64,000 nt of DNA from Heracleum sosnowskyi (taxonomy: Eukaryota; Streptophyta; Magnoliopsida; Apiales; Apiaceae): positions 80,934,685-80,998,684 of the forward strand of contig CM061238.1 in the NCBI GenBank assembly GCA_030848705.1, read 5' to 3'. How positions within the stretch are numbered: the first letter of the stretch is position 1; the number at the start of each line of letters is the position of its first letter. Below the pieces are notes generated by a model that saw nothing but the letters and a program-made list of their open reading frames with translations, did not search any database and was not told the origin of the DNA. Of the stretch, positions 63,053 through 64,000 are shown piece after piece. The position numbers and the translations under genes were made by a program.

Positions 63053-63530
63053 TCTATACTATACTATTATATAATAGCCGAAATATTGAAAACTTTGATT
63101 TCGATTTTCGGTAATTTATTCTATTTAATCTATCTATATGTACTATTATATAATAGCTGAAACATTGAAAGTTTTGATTTTTGATTTTCTCACATATATA
63201 ACATAACTACAAACTCTTTTAATTATACTTTATTTAGAATTCAAAAACACGAACTTTTTTTTAGAAAATATTTATATTTATATTTATATTTATATATATT
63301 ACAAAAAAATATATTGATAATTTTGACGGTTATCTTGACTGACATGTTTACTAAGTTAATAAACTTTTATAAAATCTATAAGTTTTTTTAGATTTAAAGT
63401 ATTAAAGTAGTACTTTTAATTCTTTTTAAAAAGTTAGCATTTTCAGAAGTATTAAAATCTTAAAAAAATTAAAAATAAATTTTAAAATTAATATTAAAGT
63501 CGTCTGTGTTTTGCACGGGTTATAGGCTTG
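63053..63530 (+). mobile_element. Small non-autonomous Helitron (about 480 bp)
   Basis: 5' end A63052|TCTATACTATACTATTATAT; a second, similar 5' end, A|TCTATATGTACTATTATATA, lies at 63133. 3' end GTGTTTTGCACGGGTTATAGGCTTG with T following (63527-63531); CTTG replaces the usual CTAG. Ends match the 27655-36290 Helitron. It may be a 400-bp element inserted 80 bp into the start of an identical one. Confidence 0.65.
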
Positions 63531-63701
63531 TATTTTATAAAATTCTGATGTTAATATTTATAAGATTATTCTATTTAGATGTTTATTTTCTTTTCACGTG
63601 CCCTCAACTTTCATATTCTACCAAAACATATTTGATTTTTTTGGAAGATACCAACATATATTGCACTTTTGGTCTTCTCCAATTTTCGTTATCATTTAGT
63701 A
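63531..63701. other. Intergenic DNA
   Basis: T-rich sequence between two Helitron termini. Nothing else seen. Confidence 0.4.
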
Positions 63702-64000
63702 CTAGCTTTAACCCGTGCGATGCACGAATGAATTTTAGAATTTTTATATTATTATCTGTATTTTGATTATATAATTTTATTAGTAAAAAAATAAAATTTT
63801 AAAAATTAATAATGTATGTATGATGTTGGTGTAAGCATTTGTTTCTATTTTGAGGATAAATGTTTTTAATATATTGTCAACGGGAATACTATCTTGAACT
63901 TCTGAATATAGCTTAGAAAAATAGGTAATATAAATATTTAATAATAATATGTTATTGACGGGATATAGCTTAGAAAAATAGGTAATATAAATATTTAATA
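63702..64000 (-). mobile_element. 3' end of a minus-strand Helitron running off the window
   Basis: Plus strand A63701|CTAGCTTTAACCCGTGC. In element orientation it has a perfect CGTGC-ATC-GCACG hairpin followed by GGGTTAAAG and CTAG|T. A 40-bp direct repeat (ATAGCTTAGAAAAATAGGTA, ATATAAATATTTAATA) occurs at about 63909-63943 and 63964-64000. Confidence 0.7.

Noticed and set aside
1..64000. tRNA, rRNA or other structural RNA genes
   Set aside because: I saw no tRNA cloverleaf boxes in suitable spacing; the TGGTATCAGAGC hits at 16601 and 55409 are primer sites, not tRNAs.

Overview
The window is nuclear DNA of a flowering plant. Spliced GT-AG introns, a plant HMGB gene, Ty1/copia and Ty3/gypsy elements of plant lineages, Helitrons, and an endogenous badnavirus-like sequence all say so. 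The repeat load suggests a large eudicot genome; an asterid such as Apiaceae is only a guess. One host gene is visible, an HMG-box gene (36844-38598, +). Nearly everything else is transposable element, much of it nested.

Layout. 1-11050: 3' three quarters of a SIRE/Maximus-type Ty1/copia element (gag end, pol, a 1488-aa envelope-position ORF, 3' LTR). 11114-11671: an older copia-type LTR. 11672-25757: a gypsy element with two 4925-bp LTRs that are almost identical, around an internal region with only wrecked pol; it is flanked by CCTAA. About 25765-26007: 5' end of a Helitron that hosted these insertions. 26008-27654: AT-rich DNA with a MITE. 27655-36290: a minus-strand Helitron holding serially nested Helitrons, two related RPA70-like pseudogenes, a minisatellite of about 60 bp and a MITE. 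36500-38850: the HMGB gene. 39951-50362: a complete Tat-lineage Ty3/gypsy element flanked by ACTAC, with dual RNase H and an intact spliced gene on the antisense strand. 50368-54640: AT-rich DNA, a duplication of about 480 bp, a MITE-like element with a solo LTR, and two unusual short-repeat arrays. 54640-63530: Helitron-family DNA hosting a full-length endogenous pararetrovirus (55111-62669) with 214-215-bp terminal repeats, badnavirus-type ORFs 1-3 and a fourth downstream ORF. 63702 to the edge: 3' end of another Helitron.

The observations I rate highest are these. (1) About 30 copies of a short motif, RTCAACGRWA, lie in both orientations through gag, pol, the env-like ORF, spacer and LTR of the copia element, and are read in different frames, so the DNA or RNA is conserved rather than a peptide. 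(2) A very recent 14-kb gypsy insertion cannot encode reverse transcriptase and so was mobilised in trans. (3) Helitrons appear to have inserted one into another 6 bp from the 5' terminus, leaving a TATTGA x3 signature. (4) An antisense three-exon gene and a TCGA-rich array occupy the 3' part of the Tat element. (5) The endogenous pararetrovirus combines badnavirus-like overlapping ORFs with a tungrovirus-like downstream ORF.

All calls come from reading the sequence. No database or alignment program was used, and counts are by eye.
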